From: Herbinix sp.
Lineage (GTDB): Bacteria; Bacillota; Clostridia; Lachnospirales; Lachnospiraceae
NCBI GenBank assembly: GCA_029240245.1
Contig: JARBTJ010000013.1
Span: 62,001 to 126,000 of the forward strand
Reading direction: 5' to 3'
DNA: 64,000 bases
The notes beneath the pieces are model-generated. The model did not search any database, had not been told where the DNA came from, and saw only the letters and a list, made by a program, of their open reading frames with translations. Within the stretch, counting starts at the first letter, position 1. Every line of letters starts with the position of its first letter. Positions 42,137 through 51,508 of this stretch are shown here, piece after piece. A program made the translations under genes and the position numbers.

Positions 42137-43912
42137 ATGTTTCACTTATATTTTGATCTTTTGAAGGAATGGTGCGATGCTCTACTTGAATTGCAGGTGA
42201 ATGAAATCAAATCACCGGGGATATATGGTGGAATTATGTGCCCAGCCTGCTCCAGAATTCACGGCAGATGTGCAGATGCAGTATATCCGTTAATGTATAT
42301 GGCACACACCACCGGTGATCAGAGATATCTGGAGGCAGCAGTAAAACTCCAGGAATGGTCTGAACATGTTACTTCACCGGATGGCAGCTGGGTGAACGAA
42401 CCCGAAAAAACCTGGAAGGGAATCACGGTGTTTGGAGCACTTTCTTTGGCAGAAGCCCTTCGTCATCATGGTATGCTTCTTGATAAAACCATCTATGACC
42501 GTTGGCGAAAGAGATTAAGCAGCGCAGCACAATACATATATAACACTTTTACTATGGATTACGGCAATATTAATTATCCGATTACTGCATCCGCTTTGCT
42601 GACTGCAGCAGGTATGGTTCTGGATGACCAGGATTATATAAACAGAGGTCGGGAGTTCGCACACAATTCAATGAATTATTTTACAGAAAACAAATTGATT
42701 TTTGGTGAAGGTCATGGAATATCTGCAAGTGGCAAAAGAGCTGTAGATCTGGGATATAATGTGGAGGAATCGTTGCCGGCACTTGCCTTATACGGAGTGA
42801 TGACCGGGGATGAGGAGGTGCTTCGCGGTGTAACTGCTTCCTTGCGGGAGCATATGGAATTTATGTTACCGGACGGAGCCTGGGATAATAGCTGGGGAAC
42901 TAGAAATTACAAATGGTCCTATTGGGGTAGCAGAACGTCGGATGGCAGCCAGTCTGCATATCTTCTCCTGGCAGACCGTGATGCCAGGTTCGCCGAAGTT
43001 GCTCGGAGGAATACGTTACTGCTAAAAAACTGTACCCACGACGGGATGTTGTATGGGGGACCCCATTATTTTACTAAGGGTGAGCTGCCGTGCATACACC
43101 ATACCTTTTGCAAAGCGAAAGCATTGGCGACTATTTTGGATTATAATCTTAATATGGACTTGAAGACAATACCTACTGCTTTGCCCCGGGAGGTAGCGAA
43201 GGGGGTAAGGGAATATCCCGAAATCGGTACATATTTAGTGGCACAAGGTGATTGGAGGGCTACCATAACTTCCTATGACTGGGAGTATATGAAACTGGGA
43301 CATGCCAGTGGAGGTTCTTTAAGTATGCTATGGCATAAAGAACTGGGGCCGGTGTTGTCAGCCAGTCTGACGGAATACTCTATGCTTGAGAGTACTAATA
43401 TGCAACGGGTGAAGGATGTTATTGATATGTCTTTGACACCTAGACTGGAACTAACTCAGGACGGGGAATTCTACCGAAATATTAATGATAATAACGCCGT
43501 AGTGAAACAGGAAACCCTTATGGATGAAATTCGGTTTCGCTCCATGGGAAGACTCGTAAATGGCGATCAGAAAGATCCATCCCAAGGAGAGGTAGCATAT
43601 AACATAGAATATGTATTTAAGGACAACAGCTTTGAAATCCTTATTCAGGGTGATTATACGCCTTTGACAGGTCAATTAAGATATTATCTACCAATGATAT
43701 CGGATAGAACAGAGGAGTATGTTCAAGAGGATTCTAATAGGCTTCACATAGGTAAAGGGAACAATAAATTAACAGTTACTGCCTCTTTGCCAATTATTTC
43801 GATTGCAGCTGATCATAAAAGAATATTCAATCATGTTCCTGGATTTGAGGCAATACCTTTCTATCTTAGTTTAAAAGATGCAAAGGAGTGTAAAATTATC
43901 ATTGCTTTGTAA
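42137..43912 (+). CDS. Putative carbohydrate-active (alpha/alpha)6-toroid protein, heparinase/GH-like
   Basis: Toroid-like repeats (YPLMYMAHTTGDQRYLEAAVKLQEWSEHV..., SLAEALRHHG...) and a beta-rich C-terminus; no signal peptide evident. Family assignment is uncertain. Confidence 0.45.
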   Translation: MFHLYFDLLKEWCDALLELQVNEIKSPGIYGGIMCPACSRIHGRCADAVYPLMYMAHTTGDQRYLEAAVKLQEWSEHVTSPDGSWVNEPEKTWKGITVFGALSLAEALRHHGMLLDKTIYDRWRKRLSSAAQYIYNTFTMDYGNINYPITASALLTAAGMVLDDQDYINRGREFAHNSMNYFTENKLIFGEGHGISASGKRAVDLGYNVEESLPALALYGVMTGDEEVLRGVTASLREHMEFMLPDGAWDNSWGTRNYKWSYWGSRTSDGSQSAYLLLADRDARFAEVARRNTLLLKNCTHDGMLYGGPHYFTKGELPCIHHTFCKAKALATILDYNLNMDLKTIPTALPREVAKGVREYPEIGTYLVAQGDWRATITSYDWEYMKLGHASGGSLSMLWHKELGPVLSASLTEYSMLESTNMQRVKDVIDMSLTPRLELTQDGEFYRNINDNNAVVKQETLMDEIRFRSMGRLVNGDQKDPSQGEVAYNIEYVFKDNSFEILIQGDYTPLTGQLRYYLPMISDRTEEYVQEDSNRLHIGKGNNKLTVTASLPIISIAADHKRIFNHVPGFEAIPFYLSLKDAKECKIIIAL

Positions 43913-43977
43913 TAGAGAAAGTCTAATAAAAATAGCAATTAGGATATGAATGCATAAATGTGAGGGGGAAAATTAAT

Positions 43978-44841
43978 ATGGGAGCAGCGATCGAAGTTGA
44001 AAATCTAGTGAAAAGCTATGGAAACAATACGGTTTTAAAGGGGTTAAGCTTTCGTGCAGAACAGGGGGAAATATTTGCACTGCTTGGTGCTAACGGTGCC
44101 GGAAAGACAACAACCTTGGAATGTATCGAGGGGATACGCGGATATAATGACGGTAAGATAATAGTAAATGGTAAGATTGGTGTTCAACTGCAATCCTCTT
44201 CACTTCCTGCAAATATAACCGCTTTGGAAGCATTCCGATTATTCGGAAGATGGAATAAGGCGAAGGAAGATCTTACAATACTGGACAATCTTGGGGCCGG
44301 TGAATTTAAGAATAAACAGTATAGAACCTTGTCCACCGGTCAAAAGAGAAGACTTCATCTGGCAATAGCACTACTTCACAATCCGGATATTATTTTCCTG
44401 GATGAACCGACCGCCGGACTGGATGTGGAAGGCAGGATTTCGTTACATAACGAGATACGTAAATTAAAAACTGCAGGAAAAACAATCATCATGGCTAGTC
44501 ATGATATGGCAGAGGTAGAAAGCTTATGTGACCGTATTGCCATTATGAAGGAAGGAAAGCTTGCTTTTTTAGGTTCATCCCATGAACTGACCGGCGAGTA
44601 TTACGGTGAAAGCAAAATCTTAATTAAGACGGAACATCAGGTACCTGAGTTCAAATTAGAGTGCAGTGTACCCTTAAGTATGGAACAAAATTATTATTGT
44701 ATCACAACAAAAAACATCAGCGAGGCCTTGCTCGAAATACTGACAAAATTAAAAGAAGCGGATAATGAAGTTTTAGATATAAAAATAGAACGTGCTACAT
44801 TAGAACAACGATTTATGGAAATAGCTAAGGAGGGCAAATAA
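43978..44841 (+). CDS. ABC transporter ATP-binding protein
   Basis: GANGAGKTTTLECIEG Walker A, LSTGQKRRLHLAIALLHNPDIIFLDEPTAGLD. Confidence 0.95.
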   Translation: MGAAIEVENLVKSYGNNTVLKGLSFRAEQGEIFALLGANGAGKTTTLECIEGIRGYNDGKIIVNGKIGVQLQSSSLPANITALEAFRLFGRWNKAKEDLTILDNLGAGEFKNKQYRTLSTGQKRRLHLAIALLHNPDIIFLDEPTAGLDVEGRISLHNEIRKLKTAGKTIIMASHDMAEVESLCDRIAIMKEGKLAFLGSSHELTGEYYGESKILIKTEHQVPEFKLECSVPLSMEQNYYCITTKNISEALLEILTKLKEADNEVLDIKIERATLEQRFMEIAKEGK

Positions 44842-44842
44842 T

Positions 44843-45559
44843 ATGCGTGCTTTTATTTATGGTATTGGTGTTCAGTGGAAGCTGGATTTAAGAAATAAAG
44901 GTATATTAATTACATATTATCTCGTACCGCTCGTATTCTTTGGCTTTATGGGAATGATATTTACATCAATCAATCCGGAAATGAAGGACACCCTCATTCA
45001 GACAATGACCATCTTTGCATTTTCGATGGGAGCATTTTTGGGTACACCAAGTTCGATTAGTGAAATGTATTCGGGTGATATCAAAAAAGCATTTAAAGTG
45101 GGTGGTATACCGCTTTGGGCCGGTGCGGTAAATCATTTTATTTCGGCATTTATTCATCTGTTGATAACCGGCATCATCATCTATATCATAGCTCCATTTG
45201 CCTTTGATGCGAAGCTTCCCGAAAACCCCGTGTTATATTTTATTTCCACGGCTGTTTTCCTCATGGTAAATATATCAATAGGAACGGTTCTTGGGTTATA
45301 TGTAAAAAGTCCGGCAAAGCTTACCATGTTTGCACAGCTTCTATTTTTACCTTCTCTGATGCTCTCGGGAATTATGTTCCCGACAAATATGCTTCCGAAA
45401 GCGGTTGCGGTTGTCGGCTATGCATTACCAGCCACCTGGGGACTTAAGCTGATGACTGAATCGGAACTCAATATCTTAAATATAGTCATACTGCTTTTGT
45501 TTTTTACAGGAGCTGTTATAATCAGTTCTTATAAGTTGGCTAAAATAGGCATAGATTAA
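44843..45559 (+). CDS. ABC-2 type transporter permease
   Basis: Polytopic membrane protein directly after the ATPase; LLFLPSLMLSGIMFPTNMLPKAV. Confidence 0.88.
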   Translation: MRAFIYGIGVQWKLDLRNKGILITYYLVPLVFFGFMGMIFTSINPEMKDTLIQTMTIFAFSMGAFLGTPSSISEMYSGDIKKAFKVGGIPLWAGAVNHFISAFIHLLITGIIIYIIAPFAFDAKLPENPVLYFISTAVFLMVNISIGTVLGLYVKSPAKLTMFAQLLFLPSLMLSGIMFPTNMLPKAVAVVGYALPATWGLKLMTESELNILNIVILLLFFTGAVIISSYKLAKIGID

Positions 45560-45678
45560 GATAATTGGTAGAAGGTCTGTGAATCCATTATTCTTTAAGG
45601 GTAAATTTCTTATATTAAAACTAAAATCAAAGATTATATACAAATTAATACATAATTTATACGAGAACCAATACGAAA

Positions 45679-45810
45679 GCTTATATTAAAGCTTATATTA
45701 AAGCTTATATAAGAACTTATATTAAAGCTTATATAAGAACTTATATTAGAGTTTATATTAGAGCTAATGTTAGAGCTAAAATTAAAGCTTATATTAAAGC
45801 CAATATAGAA
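45679..45810. repeat. 12-bp tandem repeat array, 11 units (consensus GCTTATATTAAA)
   Basis: Eleven consecutive 12-mers such as gcttatattaaa, gcttatataaga, acttatattaaa, gtttatattaga, exactly in phase. Confidence 0.95.
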
Positions 45811-45853
45811 CATATATAAAACTAATGTGATGCATCATAACAGGAGTAGTTCA

Positions 45854-47266
45854 ATGAAGGATAGAAGAAGTGTAAAGAGAAGCAAATTTTATATTATTGG
45901 GATTATATTTGCATTTATCATAGTGAGCAGTACCTTATTACTAACGACTGCGCAAGCGGTGAATACAGACGTGCAAAAGCAATATGGAATTATAATAGTC
46001 GATAAGAATGGCAGATATACCTTTTATGATTTTAACAGTAGTACAGACGGAGCAGCTTCGATAGAACTAACAAAGACAGGAAATATCATGATCCCTTTGA
46101 AGAAGCTATGCGAGCTGATACCGGAGCTGACCTTTTCCTACAATTCGGGGAAAAAGACCGCAACCGTAGTGAATCACGAGAATGGGAAAAAAATCGTATA
46201 TACGTTAAATAACAGTTCCCTAAACTACTATTCCGGTCCCAAAGCGAAGGCATCGAAGAAAAGCATGACCTATAAAATGTATATATCTAAAAATAGCTCA
46301 GCGGTTATGGTACATATGAGTTCCTTAAAATGGGTGTTGAATTCTCCCACAGGTTATCATTATTATAAAACTGAGGAATTGCAGATGGTGGGCTTTGATA
46401 CTTCACTTTACAGTGGAATAGTGGCATATAATCCATATCAGGTGATGAATGCACTACCGAAGGCAATGAATGTTAAGGGAATATCGAGTACAGTAAAGGT
46501 TACTATTCCGGAGGGCTATGCAGTCGCTCAGATCTATGAACTCCTTATGAGAAAGGGTGTAGTCCCATCAACAGAGGTGCTGTATGATGCCATGGAAAAT
46601 TATGATTTCAGTTATTATCCATTGGTTAGTGAGATTACAGATGAGAATAACCGGTGTTTTCGGCTGGAAGGCTATTTATATCCCGATACTTATGAATTCT
46701 TCCGATTAAGTAAGGGTGAAGATGTCATTGGAAAATTTCTGCGAAATGCGGAAACAAGGATTACGAAAGCGGACCGTCAGAAAGCAGCAGACATGGACTT
46801 AGGTATGTATGAAATACTGACTATTGCTTCCATGATTGAGAAGGAAACAGCTGATCCTAAATTAATGCCTCTGATAGCCTCCGTTATTTTTAATCGCCTA
46901 GAGAATGGAATGAAATTGCAATTTGATTCCTCAATTTTTTATGTGGAACGTTATATAAAGCCGTACATCGAGGGTGATATTAACCGGTACAATTCCTTTT
47001 ATAATACCTACAAATGTGCTGCTCTACCGGTTGGACCAATCTGTAATCCCGGTAAAACTGCAATCCAGGCAGCATTAAATCCAGCTGATACCGATTACTT
47101 CTTCTTTTATAGTGATGAAGCAGGAGAGTATCATTTCTCGGTTGAGTATGTCAATCCGAAAGCACTGACACCGACACCAACGGAAACGCCGGAAACAGAT
47201 TTAACACCGATACCGACCCTAACGCCTGCTCTAGCAGTGGAACCTACACTGACAATAACACAATAA
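45854..47266 (+). CDS. mltG: Endolytic transglycosylase MltG/YceG with N-terminal copper-amine-oxidase-like domain
   Basis: Signal/TM; CuAO_N1-like region (MIPLKKLCELIPELTFSYNSGKKTATVVNHENGKKIVYTLNN); RLEGYLYPDTYEF, IASMIEKETAD, LQFDSSIFY, NPGKTAIQAALNPADTDYFFFYSDEAGEYHFS; P/T-rich tail. Confidence 0.85.
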   Translation: MKDRRSVKRSKFYIIGIIFAFIIVSSTLLLTTAQAVNTDVQKQYGIIIVDKNGRYTFYDFNSSTDGAASIELTKTGNIMIPLKKLCELIPELTFSYNSGKKTATVVNHENGKKIVYTLNNSSLNYYSGPKAKASKKSMTYKMYISKNSSAVMVHMSSLKWVLNSPTGYHYYKTEELQMVGFDTSLYSGIVAYNPYQVMNALPKAMNVKGISSTVKVTIPEGYAVAQIYELLMRKGVVPSTEVLYDAMENYDFSYYPLVSEITDENNRCFRLEGYLYPDTYEFFRLSKGEDVIGKFLRNAETRITKADRQKAADMDLGMYEILTIASMIEKETADPKLMPLIASVIFNRLENGMKLQFDSSIFYVERYIKPYIEGDINRYNSFYNTYKCAALPVGPICNPGKTAIQAALNPADTDYFFFYSDEAGEYHFSVEYVNPKALTPTPTETPETDLTPIPTLTPALAVEPTLTITQ

Positions 47267-47384
47267 GCACATTAGAAGCCGACACCAACGGAAACGCCGG
47301 AAACAGATTTGATACGATGCAGACCGTAACGCCTGCTAAAGTGAGGGTACCTATGCGACAATAACGCAATAAACACATTAGAGG
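47171..47384. repeat. Imperfect tandem duplication (about 107 bp x 2) of the mltG 3' end
   Basis: ccgacaccaacggaaacgccggaaacagattt...aacgcctgct...caataa(a/g)cacattagag present at 47171-47278 and, diverged, at 47279-47384. Confidence 0.9.
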
Positions 47385-47474
47385 CGGCATAAGAAGCAGT
47401 TTGATTATAAAATCAACATACTTACTTCAGTGTTGAACGGAAGAATCTTATTATATCAATATTGACAAAGGAAA

Positions 47475-47570
47475 AGCCCCGCAATGAGTGGTACCTCATC
47501 CTGCAGTGGACTGTTATTTAACAGAACAGTCCACTGCAGAGTAGATAACATCACATTGATGGGGCAATTT
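47475..47570. terminator. Bidirectional terminator between convergent mltG and ABC-F genes
   Basis: Perfect 15-bp stem CTGCAGTGGACTGTT (47501-47515)/AACAGTCCACTGCAG (47525-47539), with outer GCCCCGCAATG / CATTGATGGGGC pairing flanked by A/T tracts. Confidence 0.8.
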
Positions 47571-49123
47571 TATTTCTTCGTAGTCCATTTGGAACAATCC
47601 AAGACCTTAGTTACAAGACCTTCATTAAATTCCGGTTCATGGCAGATAATAAGAATACTCCCTCTGTAGGCCTGCAATGCTCGCTTTAATTCAGCTTTAG
47701 CATCCACATCCAGGTGGTTGGTAGGCTCATCCAAAAGCAGTATGTTGGTTTCGCGGTTGATTAACTTACATAAACGAACCTTTGCCTGCTCGCCACCGCT
47801 TAATACACGCACCTGGCTTTCAATATGTTTTGTGGTCAAACCGCATTTTGCCAGTGCAGAGCGCACCTCATACTGGGTATAACCGGGGAATTCCTTCCAG
47901 ATTTCCTCTAGACAGGTGCTCGTATTTCCCGGTGCCATTTCCTGTTCGAAATATCCGATATTTAAATAATCACCTAAGGTAACAGAACCACTTAAAGGAT
48001 TGATGAGACCAAGAATACTCTTTAATAAGGTGGTCTTACCGATACCGTTTGCTCCGACCAGTGCAATCTTTTCTCCACGCTCCATGGATATAGTAAGCGG
48101 AGACGAAAGCGGGGAGTCATAACCAATCACCAGATCCTCTGTCTGGAAAATATATTTTCCGGCTGCTCTGGCTTCCTTAAAATTAAATTCCGGCTTCGGC
48201 TTCTCTCGGGCAAGTTCGATTACATCCATTTTGTCCAACTTTTTCTGGCGGGACATCGCCATATTACGGGTGGATACTCTGGCTTTATTACGAGCGACGA
48301 AATCCTCCAGCTCTTCAATTTCCTTTTGCTGTCTTTTGTAGGCAGCCTCTAACTGGGATTTTTTCATTTCATGTACTTCCATGAATTTATCATAGTCACC
48401 GACATATCGGTTAAGCTCCTGATTTTCCATGTGGTAAATGATATTTATTACACTGTTTAAGAAAGGAATATCATGGGAGATAAGGATAAATGCATTTTCA
48501 TACTCATTTAAATAACGCTTTAACCACTCGATATGTTCCGTATCCAGATAATTAGTAGGCTCATCCAGAAGCAGGATGTCGGGCTTTTCCAGTAATAGCT
48601 TTGCAAGCAGCAATTTCGTTCTTTGACCACCGCTCAAATCAGATACATCTCTGTCCAGACCGATATCATCCAGCCCAAGTGCATGGGCGATTTCCTCTAC
48701 CTTAGAATCAATAATATAGAAATCATGCATTGTGAGTAATTCCTGAATAACGCCCAGCTCCTCAATCATTTCCTCCAGAGCCTGACCTTCAGCGTCACCC
48801 ATGGTATCACAGATTAGATTTAATTTCTGCTCCAATTCAAACAAATGTGCAAAGGCAGATTGTAATACACTGCGGAGTGTCATTCCTTTTTCCAGTACGG
48901 CATGCTGATCCAAATATCCTACCTGGACATGTTTCGCCCAATCAACCTTACCTTCATCGGGCATCAGCTTACCCGTTACAATATTCATAAATGTTGACTT
49001 TCCTTCTCCGTTTGCACCGATCAGGCCAATATGCTCCCCCTTCAGCAGACGGAAGGATACCTCATGAAAAATGGCACGATCTCCAAAACCATGGCTTAAA
49101 TTTACGACATTTAATATACTCAT
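47570..49123 (-). CDS. ABC-F family ATP-binding protein
   Basis: Two ABC domains: GANGEGKSTFMN, LSGGQRTKLLLAKLLLEKPDILLLDEPTNYLD, GANGIGKTTLL, LSGGEQAKVRLCKLINRETNILLLDEPTNHLD; no TMs. Confidence 0.95.
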   Translation of the reverse strand: MSILNVVNLSHGFGDRAIFHEVSFRLLKGEHIGLIGANGEGKSTFMNIVTGKLMPDEGKVDWAKHVQVGYLDQHAVLEKGMTLRSVLQSAFAHLFELEQKLNLICDTMGDAEGQALEEMIEELGVIQELLTMHDFYIIDSKVEEIAHALGLDDIGLDRDVSDLSGGQRTKLLLAKLLLEKPDILLLDEPTNYLDTEHIEWLKRYLNEYENAFILISHDIPFLNSVINIIYHMENQELNRYVGDYDKFMEVHEMKKSQLEAAYKRQQKEIEELEDFVARNKARVSTRNMAMSRQKKLDKMDVIELAREKPKPEFNFKEARAAGKYIFQTEDLVIGYDSPLSSPLTISMERGEKIALVGANGIGKTTLLKSILGLINPLSGSVTLGDYLNIGYFEQEMAPGNTSTCLEEIWKEFPGYTQYEVRSALAKCGLTTKHIESQVRVLSGGEQAKVRLCKLINRETNILLLDEPTNHLDVDAKAELKRALQAYRGSILIICHEPEFNEGLVTKVLDCSKWTTKK

Positions 49124-49609
49124 ATTTTATAAAACTCCTTATTTCGGTTAGTTATCAATTTGTTTTATTACGCAATATACTATAATACATGAAATCTGAC
49201 AATATTTCAATTCCAATATCAAAATGGATAAAGTAACTTGTGACGAAAGGAATAAGAAGCTATCCGGTAGCCGTAAAGATTTATATACAGACATACTTTT
49301 ATGTGTTTGAAATGACTTATTTGACCATATTATTTGAGATTTTATATTTGAATTGAGTATAAATTGTGTAAAATATAAGAAAAATATTTGATAATTGTCA
49401 CAATTTACATAATATTAAAAATTAATGTAGACTAACCCAATATAATGAGGTATAATGTTGTCTATATGGATTTCTTTAAACTAGGTCTATAGTACTATTT
49501 TTATAAGAATTGGTACAAAAATGAATAGTATTTTGTAGCAATTATGGAAAATAATCGGATAAATTGTCGAACAATATCGTATAATAATCTGTAATTACAA
49601 ATAATTTGT

Positions 49610-49637
49610 TGCAATTAAGATTTTTATGGATTATAAT
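49610..49637 (+). promoter_or_regulatory. Candidate sigma-A-type promoter for pil operon
   Basis: TTGCAA - 16 nt - TATAAT, 31 nt before ATG 49669. Confidence 0.4.
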
Positions 49638-49668
49638 TTTTATGTAATAAAGTCAGGGGTGACGTGAA

Positions 49669-51372
49669 ATGGAATTCTTTAATAAAAAGAAGAGACTGGG
49701 CGATTTATTAATCGACGCCGGCGTTATTACAGAAGATCAACTGGCTTCCGCCCTGGCGGAGCAGAAAACAAACGGACAAAAGCTTGGTGAGACCTTAATC
49801 GATTTGGGGTTTACTACCGAGGTCGAAATAGCAAATGCATTACATAGACAATTAGGTTATGATTATGTCATTTTATCAGAACGGCGTATCGAACAGGATA
49901 TTTTAAAGCTGGTGGGTGAGGAAATATTAAGAAAACACTCCGTTATGCCTTTTGAATTTAAGCAGGGATATCCGAATGTTTTGAGACTTGCGATGTCAAA
50001 TCCGCTGGATTTAATAGCTGTAGATGACATAGCGATTATTACCAATTTTCAGATTGAACCGGCAGTTGCTACCACACAGGATATTGCGGCTGCGATTGAT
50101 AGATACTACGGCAACATTGAGGCCTTGAAGGTTGCTCAACGCTATACCCAGGAAAGGGACAGTCTGATTAAGACAGAGCAGGCGCAGGAACTGGGATCGG
50201 ATGAGGTGGAAAATGCACCGATTGTCGTATTGGTACGCTCTATCATTGAACAGGGAATCAGACAACGTGCCAGTGACATCCATATTGAACCGCTGGATGA
50301 GGAGTTCCGTGTCCGTTATCGTATTGATGGCGTGCTATCCAAAGGACGAAGATACAATATGTCCTTAATGCCTGCGATTATTGCAAGAATTAAGATTATA
50401 TCCGGTATGGATATATCTGAAAAGAGAAGACCGCAGGACGGCCGTATCACCATGACGGTCGGCAGAAATGAGTATGATATCCGTTCCTCCGTTCTTCCAA
50501 CCGTATATGGAGAAAAAATTGTATTGCGTATTGCCTCCAAGAATGGTTTTACCATGGATAAAAGGGAATTAGGTTTTACCGAGGATGAACTGGAGAGCTA
50601 CGATAAAATGATTTCCCAACCCCATGGAATAATATTAATTACAGGACCTACCGGAAGCGGCAAATCAACGACGCTTTATTCTATGATTACATCACTAAAT
50701 CGAGAAGGTGTAAATTTAATTACGATAGAGGACCCGGTGGAAGCTCATATCATCGGTGTAAACCAGATTCAGGTGAATGAAAGGATTAATTTGACCTTTG
50801 CAAGTGCCTTACGATCCATTCTGCGACAGGACCCTGATATTATCATGATCGGTGAAATTCGTGATAAGGAAACGGCAGAGATTGCGGTTAAAGCCTCCAT
50901 CACTGGCCATTTGGTTGCCAGCACAATACACACCAATTCAGCGGCCAGTACCGTAACACGTATGATGGATATGGGTGTGGAGCCCTATCTATTTTCAGAG
51001 GCCATAGCCGGAATTATAGCACAACGTCTGGTTCGTAAGCTGTGTCCCCATTGCAAAAGAAAACACGAGGCCACCGATACAGAGAAGCATATTATGGGGT
51101 ATTCCGAAACGAAGCCCCTACAATTATATGAGGCCGTTGGTTGCGTGAAATGTAACGATTCCGGTTACAGTGGACGTATCGGTATTTACGAAATTCTACA
51201 AACCTCCGGTCGTATCCGGGAGGCAATTCGTAAAAAATGGCCGACGGATGCAATTGCTGAAATTGCAGAATCAGAGGGCATGAAGCCGCTTCGATTAAGG
51301 GCAATAGATTTAGTCTTTGACGGAACAACGACAGTGGAAGAATTACTTAGAATATCCATTGACGATGAATAG
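49669..51372 (+). CDS. pilB: Type IV pilus assembly ATPase PilB/GspE
   Basis: GspE N-terminal domain; Walker A GPTGSGKSTTLYSMI; ITIEDPVEAHIIGVNQIQVN; CPHC...CVKC zinc motif. Confidence 0.96.
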   Translation: MEFFNKKKRLGDLLIDAGVITEDQLASALAEQKTNGQKLGETLIDLGFTTEVEIANALHRQLGYDYVILSERRIEQDILKLVGEEILRKHSVMPFEFKQGYPNVLRLAMSNPLDLIAVDDIAIITNFQIEPAVATTQDIAAAIDRYYGNIEALKVAQRYTQERDSLIKTEQAQELGSDEVENAPIVVLVRSIIEQGIRQRASDIHIEPLDEEFRVRYRIDGVLSKGRRYNMSLMPAIIARIKIISGMDISEKRRPQDGRITMTVGRNEYDIRSSVLPTVYGEKIVLRIASKNGFTMDKRELGFTEDELESYDKMISQPHGIILITGPTGSGKSTTLYSMITSLNREGVNLITIEDPVEAHIIGVNQIQVNERINLTFASALRSILRQDPDIIMIGEIRDKETAEIAVKASITGHLVASTIHTNSAASTVTRMMDMGVEPYLFSEAIAGIIAQRLVRKLCPHCKRKHEATDTEKHIMGYSETKPLQLYEAVGCVKCNDSGYSGRIGIYEILQTSGRIREAIRKKWPTDAIAEIAESEGMKPLRLRAIDLVFDGTTTVEELLRISIDDE

Positions 51373-51388
51373 ATGGTAAATGGCAAAA

Positions 51389-51478
51389 GCAAAAGATAAA
51401 AGCAAAAGATACAAGCAAAAATAAAAGCAAAAGATACAAGCAAAAGATAAAAGCAAAGGATAAAAGCAAAACATATAA
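51389..51478. repeat. 13-bp tandem repeat (GCAAAAGATAMAA), about 7 units, pilB-pilT gap
   Basis: gcaaaagataaaa gcaaaagatacaa gcaaaaataaaa gcaaaagatacaa gcaaaagataaaa gcaaaggataaaa gcaaaacatataa. Confidence 0.93.
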
Positions 51479-51508
51479 GAATGTTACAGGCAGATGATGG
51501 AGGCGGGT

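Noticed and set aside
45679-45810. CRISPR array or coding repeat
   Set aside because: 12-bp units without spacers, and the open frame has no start codon. No CRISPR array was seen anywhere in the window.
47501-47539. Perfect 15-bp inverted repeat as a mobile-element end
   Set aside because: Lies between convergent genes and has outer pairing with A/T tracts, so a bidirectional terminator explains it.
49190-49668. c-di-GMP riboswitch before the pil operon, as known in C. difficile
   Set aside because: No recognisable class I (or obvious class II) conserved elements in this AT-rich leader; a short promoter near 49610-49637 fits better. An Infernal search would settle it.
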